A stretch of DNA of 60,772 bases, from NCBI RefSeq assembly GCF_013376175.1, contig NZ_JABXXR010000003.1:1-60772 (forward strand), in the 5' to 3' direction. Positions 9,473-27,201 of the stretch are shown here, one piece after another. Under the pieces are notes generated by a model. That model ran no database searches, had not been told where the DNA came from, and worked only from the letters and a program-made list of their open reading frames with translations. Position 1 is the first letter of the stretch; each line of letters opens with the position of its first letter. The translations under genes and the position numbers were made by a program. Source of the DNA: Ameyamaea chiangmaiensis. Lineage in GTDB: Bacteria; Pseudomonadota; Alphaproteobacteria; Acetobacterales; Acetobacteraceae.

Positions 9473-12400
9473 ATGAACGCGATCGTCGTTACCGCGCTGA
9501 AGCGGCCCTATACATTCGTCGTTCTGTCGATCTTGATCCTGGTGTTCGGGGTACAGTCGATCTTCAAGACGCCAACCGACGTGTTTCCCAACATCAAGAT
9601 ACCCGTCGTGGCGATCGCATGGAACTATACCGGGCTGATGCCTGAGGATATGTCCGGTCGCGTCGTCTATTACTACGAGCGCGCATTGACCGCGACGGTC
9701 AACAATATCGAACATATCGAGAGCTCGTCGTATTACGGGCGCGGCATCGTCAAGGTGTTCTTTCAGCCGGGGACCGATACCTCGGTGGCGCAGACCCAGA
9801 TCACCTCGGTCTCGCAGACGGTCATCAAGCAGATGCCTACCGGGATGACCCCTCCGCTGATCGTGACCTATAACGCCTCGTCCGTGCCGGTGCTGACGCT
9901 GCAGGTGTCGTCGGACCGTCTGACGGCATCCGAATTGTACGACATGTCGTCGAACCTGATTCGGCCGTCGCTGGTGTCGGTAGCGGGTGCCGCCATTCCC
10001 AATCCGTATGGTGGTTCACCGGGTAACATCATGGTCGATCTCGACCAGAACAAGATGCTGGCGCACAACCTGTCGGCCGAGGATGTGGCGGCTGCCCTGA
10101 ACAAGCAGAACGTGGTGCTGCCCGCCGGTGACCAGAAGATCGGTCCGATGGACTTCATGGTCCAGACCAACGCGACGCCGCTGGAAATAGACACGTTCAA
10201 TAATATTCCGATCAAGCAGATCGGTAATTCCGTTGTGTATCTGCGCGATGTGGCCTGGGTGCACTCGGGCGGTCCGCCCCAGACCAACGCGGTGCTGGTC
10301 CGTGGTCAGCAGGCCGTGCTGATCGTGGTGATGAAGAGTGGCGACGCGTCGACTCTTGCCGTCGTGAATGGCGTCAAAAGTCTTCTGCCGGGCATCATCA
10401 ATACCCTGCCGGAGGGCGTGCATATCGACGTTATCGGCGATGCCTCGACCTTCGTGAAGGACTCGGTGATCGATGTCGTGCGTGAGATGGTCACCGCGGC
10501 GTTCCTGACCGGTATCGTGGTGTTGCTGTTCCTTGGATCGTGGCGCTCGACCCTGATTATCGCGACGTCGATCCCGCTGGCGATGCTATGCTCCATTATC
10601 TGCCTGAACTGGGTCGGTCAGACGATCAACGTCATGACTCTGGGTGGTCTGGCTCTGGCCGTCGGTATTCTGGTCGACGACGCGACCGTGATGATCGAAA
10701 ACATCGATACCCACCTGGAGATGGACAAGGACCTGGAAACCGCGATCATCGACGCGGCCAACCAGATCGTCATTCCGACCTTCGTCTCTACGACCTGCAT
10801 CTGCATCGTGTGGATGCCACTGTTCGAACTCGACGGCGTCGCGGGCTGGCTGTTCATGCCGATGGCCGAGGCGATCATTTTCGCGATGATTGCATCCTTC
10901 ATCCTGTCGCGGACGCTGGTGCCCACGATGGCGGCCTTTCTTCTGCCCGCACAGGTGGCGGCTCATCATGCGGCCAAGCATGGGCATGCTCCGCAGAAGG
11001 GTGTGTTCGGGCGCTTTCAGGCTGGCTTCGAGGCGCGTTTCCAGCGTTTCCGTCATGCGTATCGCCATTTGCTCGAAGGGTTGATCGGAATACGCGGTCT
11101 GTTCGTTGGCGTATTTTTCGTGGCGGCTGTGCTGTCGACCGGGCTGCTGGCCTTCGTGGGGCAGGACTTCTTCCCCGAGATCGACTCGAACCAGCTTCAG
11201 ATGCACATGCGCGCGCCTCTGGGCTATCGCATCGAGGAGGCGGGCAAGGTCGCGGTGCTGGTCAATCAGGAGATCGAGCGTCTCCTGCCGGGTCAGGTCG
11301 AGAACATCGTGGACAATTGCGGCCTGCCGTTCAGTCAGCTGAACCAGGCCTATATTCCGACTCCCACGATCGGCACGCAGGACTGTGATCTGACGATTTC
11401 GCTGCGTAATGAGCAGTCGCCCGTCGCGGAGTATCGCCAGACGCTTCGCCGGGGTCTCGTCCAGCGCTTTCCGGGCACGCAATTCACCTTCCAGCCGGCT
11501 GACCTGACCGCCAAGATCCTGAATTTCGGCATGCCCGCACCGATCATCGTGCAGGTGGTCGGCCGTGACCTCGACTCCAATTTCCGGTTCGCCAATCATC
11601 TGGCGGCCAAGTTGCGTCGCGTGACGGGGGCGACCGACGTCTCCGTTCAGGAGACGATGACCACGCCGACGCTTCGGGTGAACGCCCACCGGTCGTTCGC
11701 CCTGGGCACGGGCCTGACCGAAGTCGACGTTGCCAACAACGCTCTGGCGACATTGTCGGGCAGCGGGCAGGTCGCGCCGGTCTACTGGCTCGATCCCAAG
11801 ACGGGGGTGTCGCATCTTCTGGACGTGCAGACGCCGCCAAACTTCCTGCAGACGCTGCATGATCTGGAAGAAATCCCCATCGATCACGGCGACGGCAACC
11901 CGAACAATCTGGCGCCGCAGATCCTTGGCGCGGTCAGCCGGATCGTGCACAGCGGCACGCCGGGCGAAGTCGATCACTACAACATCATGCCGGTGTTCGA
12001 CATCTATGTGTCGGCGGAGAACCTGGATCTGGGCGCGGTATCGCGCGAGGTCGGTCGGGTGGTGGAAGCCGCGCGCGGGGACCTGCCGCGTGGCTCATCG
12101 CTGGCCATCCGGGGTCAGGCCACGACGATGAACAGCGCTTATATTGAACTGATCGGCGGTCTCGCGATGTCGATCCTGCTGATCTATCTGGTCGTGGTGG
12201 TAAACTTCCAGTCCTGGCTGGACCCCTTCGTCATCATCACGGCGTTGCCGGGGGCTTTGGGTGGTATCGGCTGGGCGTTGTTCCTGACCGGGACGCGGCT
12301 GTCGGTGCCGGCGCTGACGGGTGCGATCATGTGCATGGGCACGGCCACCGCGAATGCCATTCTGGTCGTGGCGTTCGCCCGCGAACGGATGGACGAGCAT

Positions 12401-12646
12401 GGCGATGCCATCCTCGCCGCGGCGGAGGCGGGCTTCGAGCGTATCCGGCCCGTGATGATGACGGCGCTCGCGATGATCGTGGGCATGCTGCCGATGTCGC
12501 TGAGTAATTCCCAGAACGCGCCGCTCGGGCGTGCGGTCATGGGCGGCCTTCTGGTCGCGACCTGCGCGACGCTTCTGTTCGTTCCCTGTGTTTTCGCCAT
12601 CGTGCATGGCAAGAGGCACGCCGGTGCCGAAGGAGATCAGCGATGA
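9473..12646 (+). CDS. RND efflux pump, inner-membrane permease subunit
   Basis: The 1057-residue proton-driven pump has the usual duplicated layout: helix 1, a large periplasmic domain, helices 2-6, a cytoplasmic linker (about 490-530), helix 7, a second periplasmic domain and helices 8-12. Helix 4 carries the paired aspartates of proton relay (ALAVGILVDDATVMIEN). The family is closer to multidrug (HAE1-like) than to heavy-metal pumps, but the substrate is unknown. It is the first gene of a pump-adaptor-outer membrane operon; its stop overlaps the adaptor start as ATGA. GAGGA lies about 14 bases before the ATG. Confidence 0.93.
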   Translation: MNAIVVTALKRPYTFVVLSILILVFGVQSIFKTPTDVFPNIKIPVVAIAWNYTGLMPEDMSGRVVYYYERALTATVNNIEHIESSSYYGRGIVKVFFQPGTDTSVAQTQITSVSQTVIKQMPTGMTPPLIVTYNASSVPVLTLQVSSDRLTASELYDMSSNLIRPSLVSVAGAAIPNPYGGSPGNIMVDLDQNKMLAHNLSAEDVAAALNKQNVVLPAGDQKIGPMDFMVQTNATPLEIDTFNNIPIKQIGNSVVYLRDVAWVHSGGPPQTNAVLVRGQQAVLIVVMKSGDASTLAVVNGVKSLLPGIINTLPEGVHIDVIGDASTFVKDSVIDVVREMVTAAFLTGIVVLLFLGSWRSTLIIATSIPLAMLCSIICLNWVGQTINVMTLGGLALAVGILVDDATVMIENIDTHLEMDKDLETAIIDAANQIVIPTFVSTTCICIVWMPLFELDGVAGWLFMPMAEAIIFAMIASFILSRTLVPTMAAFLLPAQVAAHHAAKHGHAPQKGVFGRFQAGFEARFQRFRHAYRHLLEGLIGIRGLFVGVFFVAAVLSTGLLAFVGQDFFPEIDSNQLQMHMRAPLGYRIEEAGKVAVLVNQEIERLLPGQVENIVDNCGLPFSQLNQAYIPTPTIGTQDCDLTISLRNEQSPVAEYRQTLRRGLVQRFPGTQFTFQPADLTAKILNFGMPAPIIVQVVGRDLDSNFRFANHLAAKLRRVTGATDVSVQETMTTPTLRVNAHRSFALGTGLTEVDVANNALATLSGSGQVAPVYWLDPKTGVSHLLDVQTPPNFLQTLHDLEEIPIDHGDGNPNNLAPQILGAVSRIVHSGTPGEVDHYNIMPVFDIYVSAENLDLGAVSREVGRVVEAARGDLPRGSSLAIRGQATTMNSAYIELIGGLAMSILLIYLVVVVNFQSWLDPFVIITALPGALGGIGWALFLTGTRLSVPALTGAIMCMGTATANAILVVAFARERMDEHGDAILAAAEAGFERIRPVMMTALAMIVGMLPMSLSNSQNAPLGRAVMGGLLVATCATLLFVPCVFAIVHGKRHAGAEGDQR

Positions 12647-13938
12647 GTGGCGCGCATGGGGCTGGGCCCAACGGATCCGGTCCGCAGCACCGGTCCGGCC
12701 GGGGCAGGTTGCTGGGCGGCGTGGTCGTGGTGGTCGCGGTCGTGCTGGCTGTGGGTGGGATTGTCGAACGACGTCTGCATTTTGACGCGGTCGACCGTCA
12801 GACCCAGGACGGGGCCCTGCCGCGCGTGCATCTGATTGCGCCCCAGCATGGGCCGCCGGTGCGTACGCTGGACCTGCCGGCCAACATTCGGGCCTGGTAT
12901 CAGGCGCCGATTTACGCCCAGGTCTCCGGCTACGTCGATAAGTGGTACAAGGACTTCGGCGCCGATGTGAAAACCGGCGATGTGCTGGCGACGATCTCTA
13001 CACCAGGGCTCGACGCCCAATATGCGGCGGCAAAGGCGAATTTTGACGTGGCCATGGCGCGCTACAAGCTCGCGGTGATCACGGCCAAGCGCTGGAAGGC
13101 GCTGCAGGGCACGCAGGCGGTCTCGCAGCAGGAAGTCGACGTTCAGGCGGCCAACGCCGAAGCCCAGCAGGCGCAGGTGGAGGCCGCCCGGCACGAAGTC
13201 GCCCGGTTCGAGGCACTTGAGGGCTTCAAGAAGCTGGTAGCGCCGTTTGATGGTGTCGTGACGTCGCGTACGACTGATATCGGTGACTACGTGAATGCTG
13301 GCGGTGGCGATGTCGGTTCCCGTGGGACGGCGACCGAGCTGTATAGCGTGGCCGACGTGCATCGCATGCGTGTTTTCGTCTCGGTTCCGCAGGACTACGC
13401 GGATATCATCTCGCCGAAGATGACAGCGACCCTGAAGGTGCCGCAGTATCCGGGCCGCGTCTTCCATGCGACTTATCTCGCCACGGCGAGCGCGTTTAAC
13501 GCCGCCTCGCGCACAGTGACCACCGAACTGGCGGTTGAAAACGACAAGCGCGAACTCTGGCCCGACTCGTTCGCCATGGTCCATTTCGAGGCCCCGTCCG
13601 ACCCCTCCATTCTGATTGTGCCGGTGGGCGCGCTGCTTTTCCGGGCGGAAGGCATGCAGGTCGCTCTCGTAGATGAAAACAATCGTGTGCGACTGCGCGA
13701 CGTCCAGGTCGGTACGAACCTGGGCAAGTCGGTGCAGGTGATCAGTGGCCTCAAGCCCACCGACCGTATTATCAGCAGCCCGTCGGCCGGGCTGCTTGAT
13801 GGCGAGGAAGTGCGCGTGGTTGACGGCACGCCGGGGTACAACGCTCCGACACAAAGTGTCACACCGCCGGCAGAGCACTCTGATACGCGGGCTATGCCGA
13901 TCGATAATGCCGCGCCGGAGGCCGGAGGGCGGCGATGA
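12643..13938 (+). CDS. RND efflux periplasmic adaptor subunit
   Basis: This 431-residue membrane fusion protein has an N-terminal anchor (about 25-45, VVVVVAVVLAVGG), a lipoyl/biotinyl-like half (YAQVSGYVDKWYKDFGADVKTGDVLATI), an alpha-helical hairpin (about 125-190), the second lipoyl half (LVAPFDGVVTSRTTDIGDYV), and beta-barrel and membrane-proximal domains. It bridges the pump and the outer-membrane factor. It overlaps both neighbours by four bases (ATGA), so the three genes are translationally coupled. Confidence 0.93.
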   Translation: MSGAHGAGPNGSGPQHRSGRGRLLGGVVVVVAVVLAVGGIVERRLHFDAVDRQTQDGALPRVHLIAPQHGPPVRTLDLPANIRAWYQAPIYAQVSGYVDKWYKDFGADVKTGDVLATISTPGLDAQYAAAKANFDVAMARYKLAVITAKRWKALQGTQAVSQQEVDVQAANAEAQQAQVEAARHEVARFEALEGFKKLVAPFDGVVTSRTTDIGDYVNAGGGDVGSRGTATELYSVADVHRMRVFVSVPQDYADIISPKMTATLKVPQYPGRVFHATYLATASAFNAASRTVTTELAVENDKRELWPDSFAMVHFEAPSDPSILIVPVGALLFRAEGMQVALVDENNRVRLRDVQVGTNLGKSVQVISGLKPTDRIISSPSAGLLDGEEVRVVDGTPGYNAPTQSVTPPAEHSDTRAMPIDNAAPEAGGRR

Positions 13939-15539
13939 GGCCTCTGTCCACGCTCCGCGTGCTGCGCGGGACACGCCGTGCCGTCCTGGTGCCGGGGTGC
14001 GCCATGTTGGCCCTGCTGTCGGGATGCGATCTGGCCCCGGCCTATCACCCGCCCGCACTGACCCTGCCGGCGGCGTGGGGGGAGGACCCGGTCATGCGCA
14101 CGGCGCATCCCGATGATGCCGCCTTGCGTCCGGACTGGTGGACCATGTTCGGTGATCCGGTGCTGGATCGGCTGGAGGCGCAGGCGACGGAGGCCAACCC
14201 CGATCTCAACGCCGCAGCGGAGTCCTTCACGCAGTCGCGCGACATCGCGCGGGAGGCGGAGTCGAAGCTCTATCCGCAGCTTACCGGCGGGGCGAGCGGC
14301 TATAAGTACAAAAGTTCCCGAAAGAGGCTGTACCGCGGCGGAACGGCCACGGGCCCGATTTACATGTCGTCCGAACAGTATTGGGCGGCGGCGTCGTGGG
14401 AGCCGGATTTCTGGGACTCGATCCGCAACCAGACCCGGGTCCGCAAGGCCTATGCCCAGCAGAAGGCGGCGGACTATGCCCTCGCGCGTCTGAGCATCCA
14501 GGCCGAACTGGCGACCGATTACATGGCGCTGCGTGGTCTGGATGCCCAGCACGCGGTGTATACGGATTCGATCGCCTACTATCAGACGGCGGTGCAGATC
14601 ACGAAGATGCGGCAGGCGGGCGACATCGCCGCCGGCATCGACGTCTCACGCGCGCAGAACCAGCTCTATGCCACGCAGGCTGCCGATACCGACATTCTGG
14701 CGCAGCGCTCGGTGCTGGAGCACGCGATCGCCGTGCTGGTGAACGTGGCGCCGGGGGCGTTTCACCTGGAACCCGTTCCGTCCCTGTCGTTCCGTCCCGT
14801 GGCTCTGGGCGCGGGTGTGCCTTCGACGCTGCTGGAGCGCCGTCCCGACATCGCGGGCGCCGAACGGGCGGTGGAGCAGGCGAACCGGGCGATCGGGATC
14901 ACGCGGGCGGCCTATTATCCGCATATCACCTTCAATGCCATGACCGGCTTCATGGATAACGGCTTCGATCTCGCCAGCCTGTCGAACGCCATGTACCAGT
15001 TCGGCGTGGGGGCGGTCCTGCCGCTGTTCCAGGGGGGGCTGCGCCGCGCGGAGCTGCAGCGTAGCTGGTCGCAGTACCGGCAGGCGCAGGACGAGTACCG
15101 CGCGACGGTCCTGGACGCCTTTCAGGATGTCGAGGACGGGTTGAGCCTGCGGACCCGGTTGCAGACCGAGGCCCAGCAGCAGGAACAGGCGGTCGGTGCC
15201 GCGATGCGCACGCAGCGCATGTCCATGGCGCTCTACACCGGTGGCCTGACGAACTATCTCGATGTCGTGGTGGCGCAGGTCGCGGCGCTGACCGCCCGAA
15301 TCGCGGAGGTCAAGGTGCAGGCCGAGCATCTTCAGGCCACGGTTCGTCTGATTCGGGCCCTTGGCGGTGGCTGGTCGCGGGCGGAATTGCCGGGCACGAA
15401 AACGATCGATCCGTTCGGGCCGCTGCAATATGACGGGCTGCATCATCCCCGGCCGACGGGGGGAATTCCGGTCGACACGCCGCCAAGCGCCGATGACCTG
15501 ACGCGCGGGGGCTTGACACAGGGGGCGAAGAGCCGCTAA
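13935..15539 (+). CDS. RND efflux outer-membrane lipoprotein (NodT/TolC family)
   Basis: This 534-residue outer-membrane factor of the NodT type has a lipoprotein signal ending in LLSGC (lipidated cysteine at about residue 32) and two repeats of the OEP fold. Typical motifs are WWTMFGDPVLDRL, LERRPDIAGAERAVEQANRAIGITRAAYYP and the final LYTGGLTNYLDVVVAQ. It forms the channel for the pump encoded just upstream. Its last codons also carry a promoter-like sequence for the ribosomal operon that follows. Confidence 0.93.
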   Translation: MRPLSTLRVLRGTRRAVLVPGCAMLALLSGCDLAPAYHPPALTLPAAWGEDPVMRTAHPDDAALRPDWWTMFGDPVLDRLEAQATEANPDLNAAAESFTQSRDIAREAESKLYPQLTGGASGYKYKSSRKRLYRGGTATGPIYMSSEQYWAAASWEPDFWDSIRNQTRVRKAYAQQKAADYALARLSIQAELATDYMALRGLDAQHAVYTDSIAYYQTAVQITKMRQAGDIAAGIDVSRAQNQLYATQAADTDILAQRSVLEHAIAVLVNVAPGAFHLEPVPSLSFRPVALGAGVPSTLLERRPDIAGAERAVEQANRAIGITRAAYYPHITFNAMTGFMDNGFDLASLSNAMYQFGVGAVLPLFQGGLRRAELQRSWSQYRQAQDEYRATVLDAFQDVEDGLSLRTRLQTEAQQQEQAVGAAMRTQRMSMALYTGGLTNYLDVVVAQVAALTARIAEVKVQAEHLQATVRLIRALGGGWSRAELPGTKTIDPFGPLQYDGLHHPRPTGGIPVDTPPSADDLTRGGLTQGAKSR

Positions 15540-15541
15540 GG
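15513..15541 (+). promoter_or_regulatory. Candidate sigma-70 promoter for rplK-rplA
   Basis: A perfect TTGACA (15513-15518), a 17-base spacer and CTAAGG (15536-15541) lie at the very end of the efflux lipoprotein gene, about 100 bases before rplK. The -35 is excellent; the -10 is only loosely alphaproteobacterial. A CCCGCG/CGCGGG hairpin would fall near the 5' end of the transcript. Confidence 0.5.
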
Positions 15542-15642
15542 CCCCGCGCTCAAGCGAAACGCGGGAGGGCAGGGCGCCGCTATCGGCAGCCTGTTCGTGT
15601 GAACCGCGGTTCGGGAACGACAACCTCTAAGGAGTCCCGGAT

Positions 15643-16077
15643 ATGGCCAAGAAAATTGTTGGCTACATCAAGCTGCAGATTCCGGCCGGCAAGGCCAATC
15701 CTTCGCCGCCGGTTGGTCCCGCGCTCGGTCAGCGCGGTCTGAACATCATGCAGTTCTGCAAGGAATTCAACGCGAAGACCCAGAATCTCGAGCCCGGAAT
15801 GCCCATTCCGGTCGTGATTACGGCGTTCGCCGACCGTACCTTCAGCTTCATCACCAAGACCCCGCCGAACACCTATTTCCTGATGAAGGCGGCCAAGATC
15901 TCCAAGGGCTCGCAGACGGTCGGCAAGTCCGCCCCTGTTGGCCAGGTGACGACCGCGCAGCTGCGCGCGATCGCCGAGGAGAAGCAGAAGGACATGAACG
16001 CCAACGACCTGGACGCCGCGGTGCGCATGCTCGCCGGTTCCGCCAAGTCGATGGGCCTTACGGTGGTGGAGGGCTGA
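15643..16077 (+). CDS. rplK: 50S ribosomal protein L11
   Basis: L11 (144 residues) binds the GTPase-associated region of 23S rRNA and is needed for RelA activation. The proline-rich N-terminal stretch ([18 protein letters not shown]) and C-terminal RNA-binding domain are intact. AAGGAG precedes the ATG. It begins the ribosomal block; the usual secE-nusG partners are not upstream, where the efflux operon ends instead. Confidence 0.98.
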   Translation: MAKKIVGYIKLQIPAGKANPSPPVGPALGQRGLNIMQFCKEFNAKTQNLEPGMPIPVVITAFADRTFSFITKTPPNTYFLMKAAKISKGSQTVGKSAPVGQVTTAQLRAIAEEKQKDMNANDLDAAVRMLAGSAKSMGLTVVEG

Positions 16078-16081
16078 TCTG

Positions 16082-16777
16082 ATGGCCAGCAACAAGCGCC
16101 TGACCGCCGCCCGCGCGGCTGTCGACACAAACAAGACGTACGACCTCGCCGACGCCATTGCGCTGGTGAAGACGAACGCGAAAGCCAAGTTCGACGAGAC
16201 GATCGAGATCTCGCTGAACCTCGGCATCGATCCGCGTCATGCTGACCAGATGGTGCGTGGTCTGATCTCGCTGCCGAACGGCACGGGCAAGACCCTGCGC
16301 GTGGGCGTGTTCGCCCGTGGGCCGAAGGCGGAAGAGGCTCTGGCCGCTGGCGCCGACGTGGTCGGCGCGGAAGACCTGGCTGAGAAGGTCCAGGCCGGCG
16401 AGATCGCCTTCGATCGCTGCATCGCGACGCCGGACATGATGGCGCTGGTCGGTCGTCTGGGTAAGATCCTCGGCCCGCGTGGTCTGATGCCGAACCCGAA
16501 GCTCGGCACCGTCACGATGGACGTCAAGGGCGCGATCACGGCGGCCAAGTCGGGTCAGGTCGAATATCGCGCCGAGAAGGCCGGTATCATTCACGCCGGT
16601 GTCGGCAAGGCCTCGTTCGAAGCTGACAAGCTTGCTGAGAACATTCGCGCGCTTGTCGATGCGGTCCAGAAGGCGCGTCCGGCTGGCGCGAAGGGCACCT
16701 ACCTGAAGAAGGCGGCCCTGTCGTCGACCATGGGTCCGGGTGTGCGCGTCGACGTCGCGGGCTTCTCCGCGGCCTGA
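16082..16777 (+). CDS. rplA: 50S ribosomal protein L1
   Basis: L1 (231 residues) forms the mobile stalk near the E site and in many bacteria represses its own mRNA. Family motifs include [15 protein letters not shown] and [19 protein letters not shown]. It follows rplK after four bases and is surely cotranscribed with it. Confidence 0.98.
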   Translation: MASNKRLTAARAAVDTNKTYDLADAIALVKTNAKAKFDETIEISLNLGIDPRHADQMVRGLISLPNGTGKTLRVGVFARGPKAEEALAAGADVVGAEDLAEKVQAGEIAFDRCIATPDMMALVGRLGKILGPRGLMPNPKLGTVTMDVKGAITAAKSGQVEYRAEKAGIIHAGVGKASFEADKLAENIRALVDAVQKARPAGAKGTYLKKAALSSTMGPGVRVDVAGFSAA

Positions 16778-17054
16778 TCGATCGAAGATGACGTCGCTCC
16801 GGCTAGTCCGGGGCGGCGCACAGGGAGGGCGAGCGGCCTGGCCGCCCCGTCTTTTCCGACCTGTCCGAGACTGCACGTGGACGTGTCCATAATGAGGGGC
16901 AACCCTTGCGCGCAGGAGGCGGGAGTGCCGGTTTCGGGATGTGTCCCGTTGGCTGGTGGTTCCCAGGAATCGCGGACAGGCGAGCGGGAGGGGAAACCTT
17001 CCCTTGGGCAACCCGGTCTGCCGGCCTTCCGGCGGATCATGATGGAGACGGGAT
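16778..17054 (+). promoter_or_regulatory. rplJ leader region (candidate L10 autoregulatory RNA)
   Basis: This 277-base untranslated stretch between rplA and rplJ occupies the place of the L10 leader known from other bacteria, where L10-L7/L12 binds and blocks translation. It can form several hairpins, among them GGGGCGGC (16810-16817) with GCCGCCCC (16841-16848), which is followed by TCTTTT and could act as a weak terminator or attenuator. A CATAAT at 16888-16893 has no good -35 partner. The regulatory role is inferred from position. Confidence 0.45.
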
Positions 17055-17579
17055 TTGGACCGTACGGAGAAGCGGGCGTTTGTCGCCTACCTCGCGGGCG
17101 TGTTTGCCGAGACGTCGATGGTTGTCGTCACCCGCAATGACGGGCTGACGGTTGCCGATGTGACGGATCTGCGGCGGCGTGTGCGCGCGGCTGGTGCGAC
17201 TTACAAGGTCGCGAAAAACCGGCTGGCCACTCTCGCCCTGGATGGGACCCAGTTCGACGGCATCGCGCCGCTGCTGAAGGGTCCGACCGCGCTTGCGTGG
17301 TCGGCCGACCCGGTGGCCGTGGCCAAGGTGATCGTCGAGTTCGCCAAGACCAATGAAAAGCTAGTTCTGCTCGGCGGATCGCTCGGCAGCCAGACGCTTG
17401 ACACCGACGGTGTCAAAGCGCTGGCCGAGCTCCCGTCGCTGGACACGCTGCGCGCACAGCTGGTGGGGCTTATCTCCACGCCGGCTCAGCGCATTGCCAG
17501 CGTCGTTCAGGCACCGGCAGGGCAGCTCGCTCGGGTCTTCGGCGCCTATGCCAAGGCGGGCGACGCGGAAGCAGCCTGA
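17055..17579 (+). CDS. rplJ: 50S ribosomal protein L10 (TTG start)
   Basis: L10 (174 residues) anchors the L7/L12 stalk. The family N-terminus (MDRTEKRAFVAYLAGVFAET) begins at a TTG at 17055 with GGAG seven bases upstream; no in-frame ATG or GTG fits better. The RNA-binding N-terminal domain (AAGATYKVAKNRLA) and the C-terminal helix that holds L12 dimers are present. Confidence 0.96.
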   Translation: MDRTEKRAFVAYLAGVFAETSMVVVTRNDGLTVADVTDLRRRVRAAGATYKVAKNRLATLALDGTQFDGIAPLLKGPTALAWSADPVAVAKVIVEFAKTNEKLVLLGGSLGSQTLDTDGVKALAELPSLDTLRAQLVGLISTPAQRIASVVQAPAGQLARVFGAYAKAGDAEAA

Positions 17580-17687
17580 CAACGAGCGCTTTGGGGCGGC
17601 AACGGCCCGGGCGCACAGAATCCTGCGTGACGCCGCCGTGTGTGGGGTTGCGCTGAACCAACCAGTCTATACATTAGGAAAATTACC

Positions 17688-18062
17688 ATGGCCGATCTGA
17701 CCAAGCTTGTTGACGAGCTGTCCGCCCTTACCGTTCTCGAGGCCGCCGAGCTGTCGAAGCTGCTCGAAGAGAAGTGGGGCGTTTCCGCTGCCGCTCCGGT
17801 TGCCGCTGCTGCCGCTCCGGCCGCCGCCGCTGCCGCGCCTGCCGAAGAGCAGACCGAGTTCAACGTGATCCTGGCCGCTGCCGGCGAGAAGAAGATCAAC
17901 GTGATCAAGGAAATCCGTGGCATCACGGGTCTGGGTCTGAAGGAAGCCAAGGATCTGGTCGAAGGCGCGCCGAAGACCGTCAAGGAAGGCGTCAGCAAGG
18001 ACGAAGCCGCGAAGATCAAGAAGGTCCTCGAGGACAACGGGGCGACCGTCGAAGTTAAGTGA
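17688..18062 (+). CDS. rplL: 50S ribosomal protein L7/L12
   Basis: This 124-residue stalk protein has an N-terminal dimerisation domain ([18 protein letters not shown]), a long alanine-rich hinge (about residues 38-52) and the conserved factor-binding C-terminal domain ([19 protein letters not shown]). The ATG at 17688 has AGGA about nine bases upstream; the open frame further upstream is not part of the family. Confidence 0.98.
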   Translation: MADLTKLVDELSALTVLEAAELSKLLEEKWGVSAAAPVAAAAAPAAAAAAPAEEQTEFNVILAAAGEKKINVIKEIRGITGLGLKEAKDLVEGAPKTVKEGVSKDEAAKIKKVLEDNGATVEVK

Positions 18063-18122
18063 TTTCGACGATCGCCGGACGGCGCCCCTCGGGGTGTCGT
18101 CCAACGATATCGATCTGAAGTT

Positions 18123-18151
18123 CGGGTGGGAATCGTCTCGGTTCCCGCCCG
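18123..18151 (+). promoter_or_regulatory. Hairpin in the rplL-rpoB spacer (candidate processing site or attenuator)
   Basis: A 10-base-pair stem (CGGGTGGGAA with TTCCCGCCCG, one G-U pair, nine-base loop) lies in the 252-base gap between rplL and rpoB. It has no U-run, so it is not a simple terminator. In E. coli the same gap holds an attenuator and an RNase III site that set the stalk-protein to polymerase ratio; a similar role here is inferred. Confidence 0.45.
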
Positions 18152-18314
18152 CTTCGCCGTTCGGGGGTGTGTTTCCCGTCGGCTCCCTTGGACGGGCAGG
18201 CGTTATGGCCTGGGCGATGTGGACAACGGGCCGGACCTTCCGGCCGTCGGCGCGGGGAAACCCGCCATCACCGGCGGCTCGAAAATCTGGTGTTAGTGCG
18301 GGGTAGGATAGACG

Positions 18315-22490
<4,176 letters not shown>

Positions 22491-22535
22491 GGGTGAACCC
22501 TCCTGCTGTGTCGTCCGGTTCGTTTTTCTTTACTG

Positions 22536-22565
22536 GGACAGGGGTGCTGCGAGCATGCCCTGTCC
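22536..22565 (+). promoter_or_regulatory. Hairpin in the rpoB-rpoC spacer
   Basis: GGACAGGG pairs perfectly with CCCTGTCC around a loop that can pair further (TGCT/AGCA). It ends 25 bases before the rpoC start and has no U-run. It may affect mRNA processing or rpoC translation; nothing more can be said from sequence. Confidence 0.4.
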
Positions 22566-22590
22566 TGTTCCCTCAGGGGGTTTTCGGCGC

Positions 22591-26775
<4,185 letters not shown>

Positions 26776-26808
26776 AAGGGCGTTCGGCGCTCTGGGCGTC
26801 GAATCGTG

Positions 26809-26848
26809 AAAAAGACCAGTGCGACGCGAGTCGCACTGGTCTTTTTTT
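26809..26848 (+). terminator. Intrinsic terminator after rpoC
   Basis: A perfect 15-base-pair stem (AAAGACCAGTGCGAC / GTCGCACTGGTCTTT) with a GCGA loop is followed by a run of Ts. The A-rich left arm makes it partly bidirectional. It separates rpoBC from the rpsL operon. Confidence 0.95.
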
Positions 26849-26962
26849 GTGGTAAATCCGGGCATTCACCGCTAAAAGGCGCCATCGGTTCCGTCCGGCC
26901 ATGCGCGCGGAGGCCTGATCGCTGTCGTCGACATGATAAGTTTCGCGACTCCGCTCTCGCCC

Positions 26963-26991
26963 TTGACTCCCGCGTCTGGTCTTCGTAGGTT
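26963..26991 (+). promoter_or_regulatory. Sigma-70 promoter for the rpsL-rpsG(-tuf) operon
   Basis: TTGACT (26963-26968), exactly 17 bases, then TAGGTT (26986-26991), in the 426-base gap between rpoC and rpsL. The predicted 5' untranslated region is about 200 bases. Apart from this promoter and the rpoC terminator I see no gene in the gap. Confidence 0.7.
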
Positions 26992-27201
26992 CCGCGCCCT
27001 CGGCTAGCCCCATCCATCTGGGTGCTGTTGGCCGTCGCATACAGCATTGGGCGCATGCGGTTCTCCGAACATCGTTCGGGCCAGGCCGGATGTGGATATA
27101 CGCTCGGTGGCGGTTTTTCCGCTGCGCGGGTGCACTGTGAACGACAGTCGGCAGCCGGTTTGGGTTGGCCGGCCGAATTTTGTAAGGATCGGGAAAGGCG
27201 A

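Noticed and set aside
16888-16893. CATAAT as a -10 box for rplJ
   Set aside because: No acceptable -35 at 16-18 bases upstream.
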